NCBI GenBank assembly: GCA_016776635.1
Contig: JADHSZ010000014.1
Span: 1-48,511 of the forward strand
DNA: 48,511 nucleotides
From: Alphaproteobacteria bacterium
GTDB taxonomy: Bacteria; Pseudomonadota; Alphaproteobacteria; UBA11136
Direction of reading: 5' to 3'
The position numbers and the translations under genes were made by a program. How positions within the stretch are numbered: the first letter of the stretch is position 1; each line of letters starts with the position of its first letter. Shown in pieces: positions 17,752 through 26,818 of this stretch. The notes under the pieces are model-generated. The model was given only the letters and a program-made list of their open reading frames with translations. It made no database searches and was not told the origin of the DNA.

Positions 17752-19126
17752 AACACCCCTTTCGGGAAAGAGACCCTCCCTCCGTAGCCCCCGCCGGAAG
17801 CCATGGATGGTCTCCATCGTGCTTGGCATCGGCTTGCTCGGTGCTGGATGCGGTTGGTTCGATGAAAAGATTGAGCGTATAGAGGGCGAGCGCATCTCGA
17901 TCCTGATCGGCGATCAGGAACTCATGCCCGATGCCAAGGCGGCGGATATCCGGGTACGTCTGCCACGGCCCGTGGCCAATGAAAACTGGCCTCAGGCGGG
18001 CGGAGATGCGACCCATGTGATGGGACATCTTGCCGCCAGGGGTGGTTTATTCCCGGCCTGGGAGGAAAGCATCGGTGACGGCACAAGTGAGGAAGTGCGT
18101 CTTCTCTCCACGCCCATCGTTGCCGATGGCCGCGTTTTTACCATCGATACGAGCTCTCAGGTCATGGCCTTCAATGCCGCTTCGGGCGGGGAAATCTGGG
18201 AAGCCGATATAACCCCCACCGGCGGTGACTGGTTTACCTTTGGTTCCGAGGAATCCATGGGTGGGGGGCTGGCTTACGAGGGTGGCAGGGTTTTCATCTC
18301 TACCGGTTTTGCCCAGTTGATCGCCCTTAAAGCGGAAGACGGAAGCGAAGTCTGGCGCGAGTCACTGCCCGGCCCCATGCGGGCGCCGCCAACGGTCCAG
18401 GATGGCCGGATTTTTGTCATTACCATCGATAACCAGGTTTTCGCCCTTTCCACCGAAAGCGGTGAAAAATTGTGGAGTCACGCGGGTATTATGGAATCCG
18501 CCGGCGTTCTGGGTGGCGCCAGCCCGGCGGTGGCCAAGGGCGTGGTGGTGGTGCCTTATTCCTCGGGCGAGATTTTTGCGCTGCGCGCCTCCAATGGCCG
18601 CCCCTTATGGTCCGACAATCTGGGGGCGGTAAACGTGTTGGATGCTGTCTCCTCGCTTTCCGACATTCGCGGGCGGCCGATTATTGACGGCAACCGGATT
18701 ATCGCCATCAGCCACAGCAAACGCATGGTGGCCTTGGATTTGCGCAGTGGCTTACGGGTCTGGGAACGAAGCATTGGCGGCATCCAGAGCCCCTGGCTTG
18801 CCGGTGACTTCATTTATCTTCTCTCAGGCGACAACAAGCTGGTTTGTATGACAAAAACCGATGGTCTTATTGTCTGGATCGCGGAGTTGCGAAAATACGA
18901 AGATATGGAAGACCAGGAGGATCTGATCGTCTGGTCGGGACCGACGCTGGCGGGGGACCGCCTGATCGTGACGGGATCCCACGGTATGGCCCTGGCCATC
19001 TCTCCCTATACGGGGAGGCTTCTCGGGCGCATAGAAATGCCCGATCCGGTGCGCGTGGAGCCCGTGGTGGCCGGAGAAACGGTCTATGTTCTGACCGAGG
19101 AAGCCGACCTCATCGCCCTCCGCTAG
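17744..19126 (+). CDS. bamB: Outer membrane protein assembly factor BamB
   Basis: Lipoprotein subunit of the BAM complex that inserts beta-barrel proteins in the outer membrane. The signal peptide ends at the lipobox LLGAGC, and the mature part is an eight-bladed PQQ-like beta-propeller with repeated units such as VMAFNAASGGEIWEA, LIALKAEDGSEVWRE and VFALSTESGEKLWSH. Start choice is open: GTG 17744 gives the best positively charged signal n-region (KRPSLRSPRRKPW) and overlaps the TPR gene; ATG 17807 with GGAAG six bases upstream is an alternative. The TPR-bamB-der order supports the name. Confidence 0.92.
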   Translation: MTETPLSGKRPSLRSPRRKPWMVSIVLGIGLLGAGCGWFDEKIERIEGERISILIGDQELMPDAKAADIRVRLPRPVANENWPQAGGDATHVMGHLAARGGLFPAWEESIGDGTSEEVRLLSTPIVADGRVFTIDTSSQVMAFNAASGGEIWEADITPTGGDWFTFGSEESMGGGLAYEGGRVFISTGFAQLIALKAEDGSEVWRESLPGPMRAPPTVQDGRIFVITIDNQVFALSTESGEKLWSHAGIMESAGVLGGASPAVAKGVVVVPYSSGEIFALRASNGRPLWSDNLGAVNVLDAVSSLSDIRGRPIIDGNRIIAISHSKRMVALDLRSGLRVWERSIGGIQSPWLAGDFIYLLSGDNKLVCMTKTDGLIVWIAELRKYEDMEDQEDLIVWSGPTLAGDRLIVTGSHGMALAISPYTGRLLGRIEMPDPVRVEPVVAGETVYVLTEEADLIALR

Positions 19127-19165
19127 CCGGCCGTTCTCTCCCGGCAATCAACATTCGGTATCAAA

Positions 19166-20539
19166 ATGAGTTTCACCGTCGCCATTATCGGCCGCCCCAA
19201 TGTGGGAAAGTCCACGTTGTTCAACCGCCTGACCGGCCGCCGCCGGGCTCTGGTTGACGATGCGCCGGGCGTGACCCGTGATCGCCGCGAGGGCGAGGCG
19301 CGGCTGGAGGATCTGCGTTTTACGGTTATCGATACCGCCGGCCTTGACGAAGAAGGCGCCAAAGAGAGCCTTCAGGCGAGTATGCGTGAACAGACGGAAC
19401 AGGCCCTCGCGGCGGCGGATGTGGCACTGTTGCTGATAGACGGGCGGGCCGGGGTCACCCCCATGGACTCCCACTTTGCGCGCTGGCTGCGTCGCAAGGA
19501 GACGCCGCTGGTTCTGGTGGCCAATAAATGCGAGGCGCGGGCCGCCGATCCCGGTCTGGCCGAGGCCCACGGGCTGGGGCTGGGCGCGCCGGTGGCGTTT
19601 TCCGCCGAACACGGGCTGGGGCTTGCTGAACTGCATGAGCGCCTGGCGCCGTTCGCGGAGGTGGGCGCGGAAGGCCAGGATTCCGCAGATATGAATTCCG
19701 AAGACAGGGAACTGGATGAAGAGGAGCCCAGAACCTTACGCATGGCCGTCATCGGCCGCCCCAATGTGGGGAAATCCACCCTGGTGAACCGCCTCATGGG
19801 TGAAGAGCGCATGCTTACCGGGCCCGAGCCGGGGGTCACCCGCGACGCCATTGCCATGGCCTGGAACCATGAGGGCCGCGATGTGGAGCTTTATGATACG
19901 GCGGGGCTGCGCCGCCGCGCCCGGGTCACCGAACGCATCGAGAAAATGTCGGTGGACGATGCCTTGCGCGCCGTGCGCTTTGCCCATGTGGTGGTGCTGG
20001 TGCTCGATGCCGAAGTGATTCTTGAAAAACAGGACCTCTCCATCGCCGACATGGTGGGAAGCCAGGGCCGCGCCCTGGTGGTTGTTATCAACAAATGGGA
20101 CCTGGTTAAAAACAAGGCGGAGATGCGCCGTGGCTTGAGGGAGCGCCTGGACCATGACCTGCCACAGCTGCGGGGGCTTCCCTTCGTCACCCTTTCCGGC
20201 CTTACCGGCAAGGGGGTAGGGGGGCTGATGCCGGCGGTCATCAAGGCCTATGACGTTTGGAATACCCGCATTCCCACGGCCCGGCTCAATCGCTGGCTGG
20301 AGGGCATGACGGAACAGCATTTCCCCCCGGCGGCATCGGGACGGCGCCTGAAGCTGCGATATATGACCCAGATCAAGGCCCGTCCGCCCACCTTCGCCCT
20401 GTTCGCCAACAAGCCGGGGAAGCTGCCGGAATCCTATATCCGCTATCTCGTCAACGGCCTGCGCGATGATTTTGCTCTCGCTGGCACGCCGCTGCGCGTT
20501 CATCTGCGCAAGGGGCGGAATCCCTATGACGAGGACTGA
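19166..20539 (+). CDS. der: Ribosome biogenesis GTPase Der (EngA)
   Basis: Essential double GTPase for 50S ribosome assembly. Two complete G domains are visible, each with GRPNVGKST (residues 8-16 and about 194-202), G3 motifs DTAGLDE and DTAGLRR, and G4 motifs NKCE and NKWD. The C-terminal KH-like domain follows ([16 protein letters not shown]..., ending [16 protein letters not shown] in type). The length of 457 residues is normal. It is the last gene of the conserved block before the accessory segment. Confidence 0.97.
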   Translation: MSFTVAIIGRPNVGKSTLFNRLTGRRRALVDDAPGVTRDRREGEARLEDLRFTVIDTAGLDEEGAKESLQASMREQTEQALAAADVALLLIDGRAGVTPMDSHFARWLRRKETPLVLVANKCEARAADPGLAEAHGLGLGAPVAFSAEHGLGLAELHERLAPFAEVGAEGQDSADMNSEDRELDEEEPRTLRMAVIGRPNVGKSTLVNRLMGEERMLTGPEPGVTRDAIAMAWNHEGRDVELYDTAGLRRRARVTERIEKMSVDDALRAVRFAHVVVLVLDAEVILEKQDLSIADMVGSQGRALVVVINKWDLVKNKAEMRRGLRERLDHDLPQLRGLPFVTLSGLTGKGVGGLMPAVIKAYDVWNTRIPTARLNRWLEGMTEQHFPPAASGRRLKLRYMTQIKARPPTFALFANKPGKLPESYIRYLVNGLRDDFALAGTPLRVHLRKGRNPYDED

Positions 20540-20561
20540 GAGTCTGGAATAGACTGCCCCC

Positions 20562-20921
20562 ATGATGAAGCGCTGTGCCATTCCCCTGCTTGCTTTGTTG
20601 AGTGCTGTTTTGTTGCGGCCCGGTTCGGCGGTGGCCGAAAGCCCCCCGTTGGCTCTCATGGCGGCCAATTGTGACGGCTGTCACGGGGAGAACGGCCGTT
20701 CTCCCGGCTCCATTCCCTCGCTCGCCGGCCGTCCGGCTGGGGAACTGGCAGGGCTGCTGAGGTCATTCAAATCCGGGGCGCGGCCCTCCACCATCATGGG
20801 GCGCATTATTACCCCCTTTGGCGGCGATGAAATCCGCCGGCTCGCCGATTATTTCGCGGCCCTTCCCAAGGCCACCACCGCGACCACTGCCGCCACCGTG
20901 ACCGAAAGGGGGGGTGAATGA
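20562..20921 (+). CDS. Small periplasmic cytochrome c, FccA-like
   Basis: A 119-residue class I cytochrome c with an N-terminal signal peptide cleaved near SAVA-ESPP. One haem site, C37-D-G-C40-H41, is followed by a probable axial Met in STIMGRII. Sequence style (CDGCHGENG, IPSLAGRP, FKSGARP, DEIRRLADYFA) is that of the cytochrome c4/FccA group. The stop overlaps the start of the flavoprotein gene (ATGA), so the product is the likely electron acceptor subunit of a flavocytochrome c sulfide dehydrogenase. FccA of purple sulfur bacteria is diheme; here only one haem site is seen. Confidence 0.85.
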   Translation: MMKRCAIPLLALLSAVLLRPGSAVAESPPLALMAANCDGCHGENGRSPGSIPSLAGRPAGELAGLLRSFKSGARPSTIMGRIITPFGGDEIRRLADYFAALPKATTATTAATVTERGGE

Positions 20922-22231
20922 AAAACCTGCGTTCACTGTTTTCCTCCCGTCTGCCACGGCGCCGTTTTCTCCAAAACCTGCTCGGCGGTGTTGGCGCGGC
21001 TACGGCCTTGCCCTATCTCCAGGGCTGTTCGGAAGGGTCAAAAGGCCGCGTGGTCATTGTCGGCGGCGGTTTCGGCGGCGCCACATGCGCCGCTTTCCTG
21101 GCCCGGGCCGGGGTGCATGTGACCCTGGTGGAACAATCACGCAAGTTCGTCACCTGTCCCTTCAGCAATTCCGTCATCGGTGGTTTCATGGAGTTGTCGG
21201 ACATCACCCATGGCTATGACGGCCTGCGAAAGCGTGGTGTATGGGTGGTGAATTACGCGGCCACCGGGGTCGATACGGGATCCCGGCAGGTGGTCCTTTC
21301 CGGGGGGCTTCGTCTGCCCTATGACCGCCTGGTGCTCTCGCCCGGTATCGCCATGAAATGGAACGCGGTGGAGGGCTATGACCGGGCGGCGTCACAAACC
21401 ATGCCCCATGCCTGGAAGGCGGGGGAACAGACGCTGCTGCTGCGCAATCAACTGGAAGCCATGGAGGATGGCGGGGTGGTGGTTATTTCCGCTCCCGCCG
21501 CCCCCTATCGTTGCCCGCCCGCTCCTTACGAGCGGGCCTGCCTCATGGCCCATTACCTCAAACGCCACAAGCCGCGCTCCAAGATCATTATCCTCGACGC
21601 CAAGGACAGCTTCACCAAACAAGCGCTGTTTACCCAGGGCTGGGAAAAGCTCTATCCCGGCATGATCGACTGGGTGCCTGCGTCACAGGGCGGCGCCGTG
21701 ACCCGCGTCGATCCCGCCACCCGGACTTTTTACTGCGAGGCCGGAGCTTTCAAGGCTGACACGGCCAATATGATTCCGCCCCAGCGCGCGGGCGAGATTG
21801 CTCGTATAGCGGGGGTGGCCAATGATGACAAGGAATGGTGCCTGGTGGACCCCAAGACGTTCGAATCCACCGCCGTGCCGGGCATTCATGTTCTGGGAGA
21901 CGCCTGTTACGCCGGGGCCATGCCCAAGTCGGGATTCGCCGCCAACAGCCAGGGCAAGGCCTGCGCCGCCGCCCTGATCTCCCTGTTCGCCGAACGCGAG
22001 GTGGCGGACCCCCTGTTTCTTAATACCTGTTACAGCCTGCTCGCCCCCGAATACGGCATCTCCATCAACGCCGCCTATCTGGCCGATGATCAGGGCATCG
22101 TTTCCCTGCTCGGCAGCGGCGGTACAAGCCCCCTGGATGCGCCCTCATCGGTGCGCCGCGACGAGGCCAAATACGCCGAAGGCTGGTATGCCAGCATGAC
22201 CGGGGAAATGTTCGGATACCCCAGGCTTTAA
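20918..22231 (+). CDS. fccB: Flavocytochrome c sulfide dehydrogenase, flavoprotein subunit
   Basis: FAD enzyme that oxidises sulfide to sulfur/polysulfide in the periplasm and passes electrons to cytochrome c. The twin-arginine signal PRRRFLQN at 13-20 is followed by a hydrophobic stretch; LQGC at 34-37 could even act as a lipobox. The FAD Rossmann motif VVIVGGGFGGATCAAFLAR lies at 45-63. C199 (YRCPPAPYERA) and C371 (NTCYSL) are placed like the redox-active cysteine pair of FccB. Length 437 is normal. It is coupled to the upstream cytochrome c gene. SoxF and FccB are close homologues; the cytochrome partner and lack of sox genes favour FccB. Confidence 0.9.
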   Translation: MKNLRSLFSSRLPRRRFLQNLLGGVGAATALPYLQGCSEGSKGRVVIVGGGFGGATCAAFLARAGVHVTLVEQSRKFVTCPFSNSVIGGFMELSDITHGYDGLRKRGVWVVNYAATGVDTGSRQVVLSGGLRLPYDRLVLSPGIAMKWNAVEGYDRAASQTMPHAWKAGEQTLLLRNQLEAMEDGGVVVISAPAAPYRCPPAPYERACLMAHYLKRHKPRSKIIILDAKDSFTKQALFTQGWEKLYPGMIDWVPASQGGAVTRVDPATRTFYCEAGAFKADTANMIPPQRAGEIARIAGVANDDKEWCLVDPKTFESTAVPGIHVLGDACYAGAMPKSGFAANSQGKACAAALISLFAEREVADPLFLNTCYSLLAPEYGISINAAYLADDQGIVSLLGSGGTSPLDAPSSVRRDEAKYAEGWYASMTGEMFGYPRL

Positions 22232-22260
22232 CTTTGATTATGGAAAGTATTTAATTCCTC

Positions 22261-22785
22261 ATGGCATCTCGAAAAAAGCAACGAACCAAGCAAAAAACTC
22301 CCCAAGAGACTCCCCCAAAGGACCCCCGGAAGACTCCACCACAAGGGGTCTGGATCGGCGCTCTCGCGACGGCGGCGGTTGTGGGCTATCTGGCTCTGGA
22401 CCGGGAGGCTTCCCACCGCGCCGACCCCGAAAACGCCACCCAGGTGGCCCATGGCGCGGAACTCTACGCCGCCCATTGCGCCGAATGCCATGGCGCCAAT
22501 CTGGAGGGTGACGAGAACTGGCAGATGCCGCTGGCCGATGGCGGCCTGCGCGCGCCGCCCCATGACGAATCGGGCCATACCTGGCATCACGCCGACGCCC
22601 ATCTCTTCGCCTACAGCAAAAATGGCGGCAAGGACATGGCTCCCGCCCAGTTCAAGAGCAACATGCCGGGGTTTGCCGAAAAACTGACCGATGGGGATAT
22701 CTGGGCGGTGCTGGCCTATATCAAGAGCCGCTGGCCGCGCCATATCCAGCTGCGCCAGGACCGCCTGAATTCCCCGGGCGGGTAA
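22261..22785 (+). CDS. Membrane-anchored cytochrome c
   Basis: A 174-residue class I cytochrome c. A basic, Pro/Lys-rich N-terminus (about 28 residues) precedes one transmembrane helix at 30-46, which would leave the haem domain in the periplasm. The haem site is C73-A-E-C76-H77 and a probable Met ligand lies in KSNMPGF. The His-rich PHDESGHTWHHADAHLF stretch is notable and could bind metal. It follows fccB by 29 bases and may carry electrons from the flavocytochrome to the terminal oxidase or quinone level; this is inference. Confidence 0.85.
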   Translation: MASRKKQRTKQKTPQETPPKDPRKTPPQGVWIGALATAAVVGYLALDREASHRADPENATQVAHGAELYAAHCAECHGANLEGDENWQMPLADGGLRAPPHDESGHTWHHADAHLFAYSKNGGKDMAPAQFKSNMPGFAEKLTDGDIWAVLAYIKSRWPRHIQLRQDRLNSPGG

Positions 22786-22947
22786 TTCGCCGTTTTTAGG
22801 GTGAGAGCCGACTTATTCTGGCCAATTGCAGACATAGGCATGGCGCGCTTAAAGGATTTCGAGAACCTGTTCCGGCAGGCGCCCATAATAGGCGCGTACC
22901 GGCATTGAAGGCGGCGAAGGTATCAGCAGCCGGGAAAGGCGGCGGCG

Positions 22948-24894
22948 TCAGGCCCTTTGCATGACAGTCTTGAGCGAACGCCCCAATTGCCGGCCATACC
23001 AGACGACCTCGCGGGCGTAGAGTTCGAGGTCACCGCCGTAGGCGGCCGGTGATCGCACCATAACGACAGCCTTGCGATTAGCTCGATCCTCCCATGCTAC
23101 CGTTTCCGTCAGGTAACTCGGCAGCTGATGATCGAGTTCGAAAGTGCTCTGTATCTCGTCGAATGCGTCGACCACCATGTTGCGCTGGAACAGGACGAGA
23201 TCGTGCATGATCCCCTCCTCCAATTCGATGTCGAGCCTGGCACACAGGCTTGGCAACCAAGCCGAAATTTCCGCATACAATGCTGCCTTGTCGGCCACCA
23301 GCGCCAGGAACAGAGCCTGCTCCAACGGCCATATCACCTTTCCGTATTCGGGCAGCACGGCTCCGTTGCTGCCGCCGGCCATGATTTTACCGATGCGCGA
23401 ATCGAGGCGGGACACCTCGCGATGAATGATTTTGTTCCCAGGCGATCGCGCCTCGATCAGAACAGTTTCATAGAAGGTCCGGTATGAAACACCGAATCTC
23501 CGGTGCAGGTATATGGCGATGAATTTCAAGAGCCCGAAGCAATGGAGCGCCTGGACCGCCACCGCAAAGATGTAGGCTCGCTTCCAATCCGCCCTGGACA
23601 TGTCCTTGGTTTGGATGATGATGTCTTGGTATTCGGTCACGTCGCTGCCGTCTTTAGGCGGGGTGCTGTAGGGCATATTCAGCGGCAGGCGTAAGGTTTC
23701 TATACCGTGAGCCGCTATGTAGTCGGGCTGGCTCATTTCGGAGTTTTTCAAGATCATGCAGGGATAAACGGCGATAAGATCGTGCTGGCCCGCGCAAAGC
23801 AGGCTGTCGAGACCGTCAGCGAAACTATCATATGTCTCACTAGGCAAGCCGAGGACCATTTCGGTCGCGGTCTTGAGACCCGCCTCGGCGCATTGGCCGA
23901 GCAACGCGGTAAGCTTGCTCAGGGGAATATTCTTCCTTTTGACTGACAGCAGCGTCTCTTCGTTGAGGCTTTGGAAGCTGATGAGAATCGCCTTCATAAT
24001 TCCCGCTTCCAACAACACCTTTCCGATGTTGATGATGTTCTCGTTCGAATTCTTGGCGTAGGCGGCATGGAATCGCTTGGGCCAACCGTATTCCTCATGG
24101 ACCGCTTTGATTTTTTCGGTGATCACCATGTCGCGTTTGAGAATGCCGAAATTTGCATCGCAGTTTTGGATATATTCGATCTTGTGCCGCGCGAACCACT
24201 CGATCTCGTCGAGGACACGCTGTAATTCAAAGGCCCGGACCTTGGAGAACGTATTCGAGCCCCAATCGCAGAAACTGCAACTATAGGGGCATCCACGGTG
24301 GGTTTCCTGACACGCGACGTAAGTGTACGGAAAATCGAGGAGCCGGTCGAAAACCCCGCTCAGGTAAGGCGATGGAAGGGCAGCCAAGTCGGGCTTCTTG
24401 GCGGGCACCTCTGTCCTTAGACACGCGCCGTCGGCGAGGCGTATGCTAAGTCCCTGAACCGGCACGTAGTCGGTCAACTCCCGTGCCTGCAAACGCCGCC
24501 GCAAAATGTCTGCGAACACCAATTCACCTTCGCCGTGGACGAGCAAGTCGATGTAGGGATGGTCGCGAAAAAAATCTTCGGACCGGTCGGGAACGTTGGG
24601 TCCACCTAGAACGATGAGGCAATCGGGGTAGCGCTGGCGCACCGCCTTCGCCAGGGCCATATTGTAGGACCAATTCCAGACATAACATGACAGGCCGAGA
24701 ATGTCCGGACGCTCCAACCGGTCGAGAACCGCGTCTATGGGGTCACGCTGGAAAAAGAATTCGCCCATGGCATAGGCGTCATCAATTTCCTTAATGGCGG
24801 CGCAGTACGCATAGATGTTGCCGATGGAATAAGGGAAAAAGAGGTTATCGCCTAGGCTTGGGCTGATTTGCGTCAGGTATAAATTTCGCTTCAT
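22948..24894 (-). CDS. B12-binding domain radical SAM protein, unknown substrate
   Basis: A 648-residue protein. Residues 1-150 resemble a cobalamin-binding Rossmann domain (DILGLSCYVWNWS, LIVLGGPNVPDR, LLVHGEGE) but lack the DxHxxG base-off motif. The radical SAM core has the cluster motif C202-PYS-C206-SF-C209, directly followed by D-W211-GS and R220; the CxxxCxxCxWG pattern is known in cobalamin-type radical SAM enzymes of natural-product and RiPP pathways. The C-terminal about 250 residues are helical and unassigned. The reaction (for example C-methylation or rearrangement) cannot be told. No precursor peptide or biosynthetic partner is adjacent. It appears as an orphan in the accessory segment. 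Confidence 0.85.
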   Translation of the reverse strand: MKRNLYLTQISPSLGDNLFFPYSIGNIYAYCAAIKEIDDAYAMGEFFFQRDPIDAVLDRLERPDILGLSCYVWNWSYNMALAKAVRQRYPDCLIVLGGPNVPDRSEDFFRDHPYIDLLVHGEGELVFADILRRRLQARELTDYVPVQGLSIRLADGACLRTEVPAKKPDLAALPSPYLSGVFDRLLDFPYTYVACQETHRGCPYSCSFCDWGSNTFSKVRAFELQRVLDEIEWFARHKIEYIQNCDANFGILKRDMVITEKIKAVHEEYGWPKRFHAAYAKNSNENIINIGKVLLEAGIMKAILISFQSLNEETLLSVKRKNIPLSKLTALLGQCAEAGLKTATEMVLGLPSETYDSFADGLDSLLCAGQHDLIAVYPCMILKNSEMSQPDYIAAHGIETLRLPLNMPYSTPPKDGSDVTEYQDIIIQTKDMSRADWKRAYIFAVAVQALHCFGLLKFIAIYLHRRFGVSYRTFYETVLIEARSPGNKIIHREVSRLDSRIGKIMAGGSNGAVLPEYGKVIWPLEQALFLALVADKAALYAEISAWLPSLCARLDIELEEGIMHDLVLFQRNMVVDAFDEIQSTFELDHQLPSYLTETVAWEDRANRKAVVMVRSPAAYGGDLELYAREVVWYGRQLGRSLKTVMQRA

Positions 24895-25105
24895 TGGTAG
24901 TTGTCAACTCCATCCTGAAACTTAAGTCGTGCAGCATGGGAACATTATTCCCGCCCCCCGTTCGTATAAGCACAAAGTATGCCAGCGCCGCCGCCACCGC
25001 GATTTCCGCCAGGGCGATCCCTGTAATCAGCCCGGCGGCAAAGCCACCGCCCTCTGAATGGCCGGGGGTCTCCGGGGAGGATGTGTCCCGAGCCTTGGCC
25101 TCATA
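24845..25105 (-). pseudogene. Start-less open frame with transmembrane segment (possible gene remnant)
   Basis: From just after a TAA (25106-25108) the minus strand is open for 86 codons with a GC-rich third position. It encodes a hydrophobic stretch (GFAAGLITGIALAEIAVAAA...) and then a polar tail overlapping the radical SAM start. No ATG, GTG or TTG precedes the hydrophobic part. It may be a gene remnant or chance. Confidence 0.25.
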
Positions 25106-25148
25106 TTAAGGCTTATAATCATAAAAATAAGTATATAATCCTTTTTCC

Positions 25149-25177
25149 TTGACATTAGTCGCGGGTTGCTGTAGGAT
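25149..25177 (+). promoter_or_regulatory. Strong sigma-70 promoter of the phage-like gene
   Basis: TTGACA at 25149-25154, an optimal 17-base spacer, and TAGGAT at 25172-25177. It faces the tail-fibre-like gene and predicts an untranslated leader of about 140 bases. The surrounding DNA is distinctly A/T-rich. Confidence 0.65.
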
Positions 25178-25220
25178 TTATATCCTAATAGTTCCCATGA
25201 AAATGTGAACGACCGGGGGG

Positions 25221-25300
25221 AGAGAGGTGGCATGAGGCCACCGCTGCCTGCCTGTCCGCGCGCCCGCAGGGGACCGTCCGGGCGGTGGGTATAACTCTCT
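25221..25300 (+). ncRNA. Possible structured 5' leader RNA (three-way junction)
   Basis: Within the untranslated leader, AGAGAG (25221-25226) can pair with CTCTCT (25295-25300). It would enclose two hairpins: GGTGGC-ATGAG-GCCACC (25226-25242) and CGCCCG / CGGGCG (25261-25284). Stems were read by eye and share one base at a junction. No known riboswitch family is recognised. Confidence 0.3.
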
Positions 25301-25322
25301 GATGACACAAGGAATCACGACA

Positions 25323-26777
25323 ATGACCAATTTTCCCTCAACCAGCGAGGTCAGTAACGCCAATGCCTCTTCTCCCTTCGAGTCAATTCTGGCTGCCACA
25401 AGGCAGCTTGTCGGGGCGAATGTTACGTCGGAACTGACTATTTCTTCCGGCAGTGTGACGCCCGGCACGGGCATGCACATCGTCGATACCGAGTCCGATG
25501 CCGCCACCGACGACCTCGCCAATATCCTCACCACTAATCTTCCCGATGGCTCGCTGCTTATTCTCTCCGCCGCCGATACCGCGCGCACGGTGGTGGTGAA
25601 GCACAATGCCGGCGGCGGCGGCCAGGTTTCCATGGTGGATGCCGTTGATTTTCCACTCGACGATTCCGAAAAGGCCCTGGTGTTGCGGCGCAGCGGCGCT
25701 GGATGGACCGAAGTAGGCCGCTTCTATGGTGGCGACACGGCTGCTTTCCGGACCTTCCTCGGCGTCAGCGCACCGTTCTTTGACGGCACCGAGGCTCAGG
25801 TTGCCGCGGCCACGGGTGATCTGGTGGCGATCAAGGACGTGTCGGATTCCGACAATCCCAAGTTTGCCACCGTGCAGTCCATTACCGACCTCGTTACGGT
25901 GCTGTTCGATGGCGCCGAGGCCACGGTAACGGCGGCCACCGGCGATCTGGTGGCGGTCAAGGATGTGTCGGACTCCAACAATCCCAAGTTCGCCACGGCG
26001 CAGTCGGTTGCGGCTCTCGACAATGTGAAGGGGACGGACATTGCCTCTGCTTCACCATTGATTATCGGCACGGACGGGAACTATTTTGACGTGACTGGCA
26101 CCACCGAGTTCAGCATTATGACGGTGGCAGCGAACCGCCTATTTATATTGCACTTTGATGGGGCACTGACGGTGACGCATGGAGCGTCAATCAGTATCCC
26201 CGGCGCTGCAAATATCACAACGGCGGCGGGTGACGAGTGGCTGTGCTTCTCCACCGCCGCGGATACCGTCCGGGTTCTCAATATCACGAAAGCCGACGGG
26301 ATGGCGGTTGTGTCCAGCGGTGGTATTACGCTGGGAACAGAGCAGGCAACCACGTCAGGGACCGCTTTTGATTTCACTGGTATTCCCGCTGGAACAAAGA
26401 GAATCACAATAACTTTCGAGGGGGTATCTCTCAGCGGTACCGACGATATCCTTGTGCAGTTGGGGGATGCCGGTGGGATTGAGACAAGTGGATATGTTTC
26501 AACTTCTTGGGAAACAAGCAGCAATCCTAGTAGCACATCAGGTTTCATTTGGAATGCTTCAGCAGCCACAACCATTAATTCGGGCCATATGGTTTTGACG
26601 CTTTCCAACAGCGCCAATTTTACATGGATTTCTTCCCATACCGGCAAATTAGACACCACAACTGGTGTGATGGGTGGCGGCAATAAATCGCTTTCGGCGG
26701 AACTGACGCAAGTCAGGATCACGAGAACTGGCTCCGACACTTTCGACGCCGGTGCCGTTAACATCCTATACGAGTAA
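25323..26777 (+). CDS. Phage tail-fibre-like protein (orphan)
   Basis: A 484-residue protein rich in Thr, Ser, Gly, Ala and Asp with few Cys or Lys, as in phage fibre and receptor-binding proteins. An internal repeat with 42-residue period is visible: DGTEAQVAAATGDLVAIKDV... at 25782 and DGAEATVTAATGDLVAVKDV... at 25908. The C-terminal part (FDFTGIPAGTKRITITFEGVSLSG) matches a module common at the tips of phage fibres. No signal peptide. ATG 25323 is preceded by AAGGA nine bases upstream; ATG 25302 is the alternative. No other phage gene is adjacent, so it is a lone cargo gene, a prophage remnant or a tailocin-type gene. The phage call is by memory of sequence style. Confidence 0.7.
   Translation: MTNFPSTSEVSNANASSPFESILAATRQLVGANVTSELTISSGSVTPGTGMHIVDTESDAATDDLANILTTNLPDGSLLILSAADTARTVVVKHNAGGGGQVSMVDAVDFPLDDSEKALVLRRSGAGWTEVGRFYGGDTAAFRTFLGVSAPFFDGTEAQVAAATGDLVAIKDVSDSDNPKFATVQSITDLVTVLFDGAEATVTAATGDLVAVKDVSDSNNPKFATAQSVAALDNVKGTDIASASPLIIGTDGNYFDVTGTTEFSIMTVAANRLFILHFDGALTVTHGASISIPGAANITTAAGDEWLCFSTAADTVRVLNITKADGMAVVSSGGITLGTEQATTSGTAFDFTGIPAGTKRITITFEGVSLSGTDDILVQLGDAGGIETSGYVSTSWETSSNPSSTSGFIWNASAATTINSGHMVLTLSNSANFTWISSHTGKLDTTTGVMGGGNKSLSAELTQVRITRTGSDTFDAGAVNILYE
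25782..26020 (+). repeat. Intragenic tandem repeat, 126-base period
   Basis: Two copies of about 114 bases beginning at 25782 and 25908 encode nearly the same peptide (GDLVAIKDVSDSDNPKFAT and GDLVAVKDVSDSNNPKFAT), consistent with a recent duplication in a fibre shaft. Confidence 0.8.
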
Positions 26778-26818
26778 AATGGTCATAGAGATAACGCTCT
26801 AAATCTCCGACCGGACTT

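Noticed and set aside
20918..22231. Flavoprotein considered as NDH-2 or sulfide:quinone reductase
   Set aside because: The Tat signal, partner cytochrome c and the YRCPPAPYERA / NTCYSL cysteines fit FccB better.
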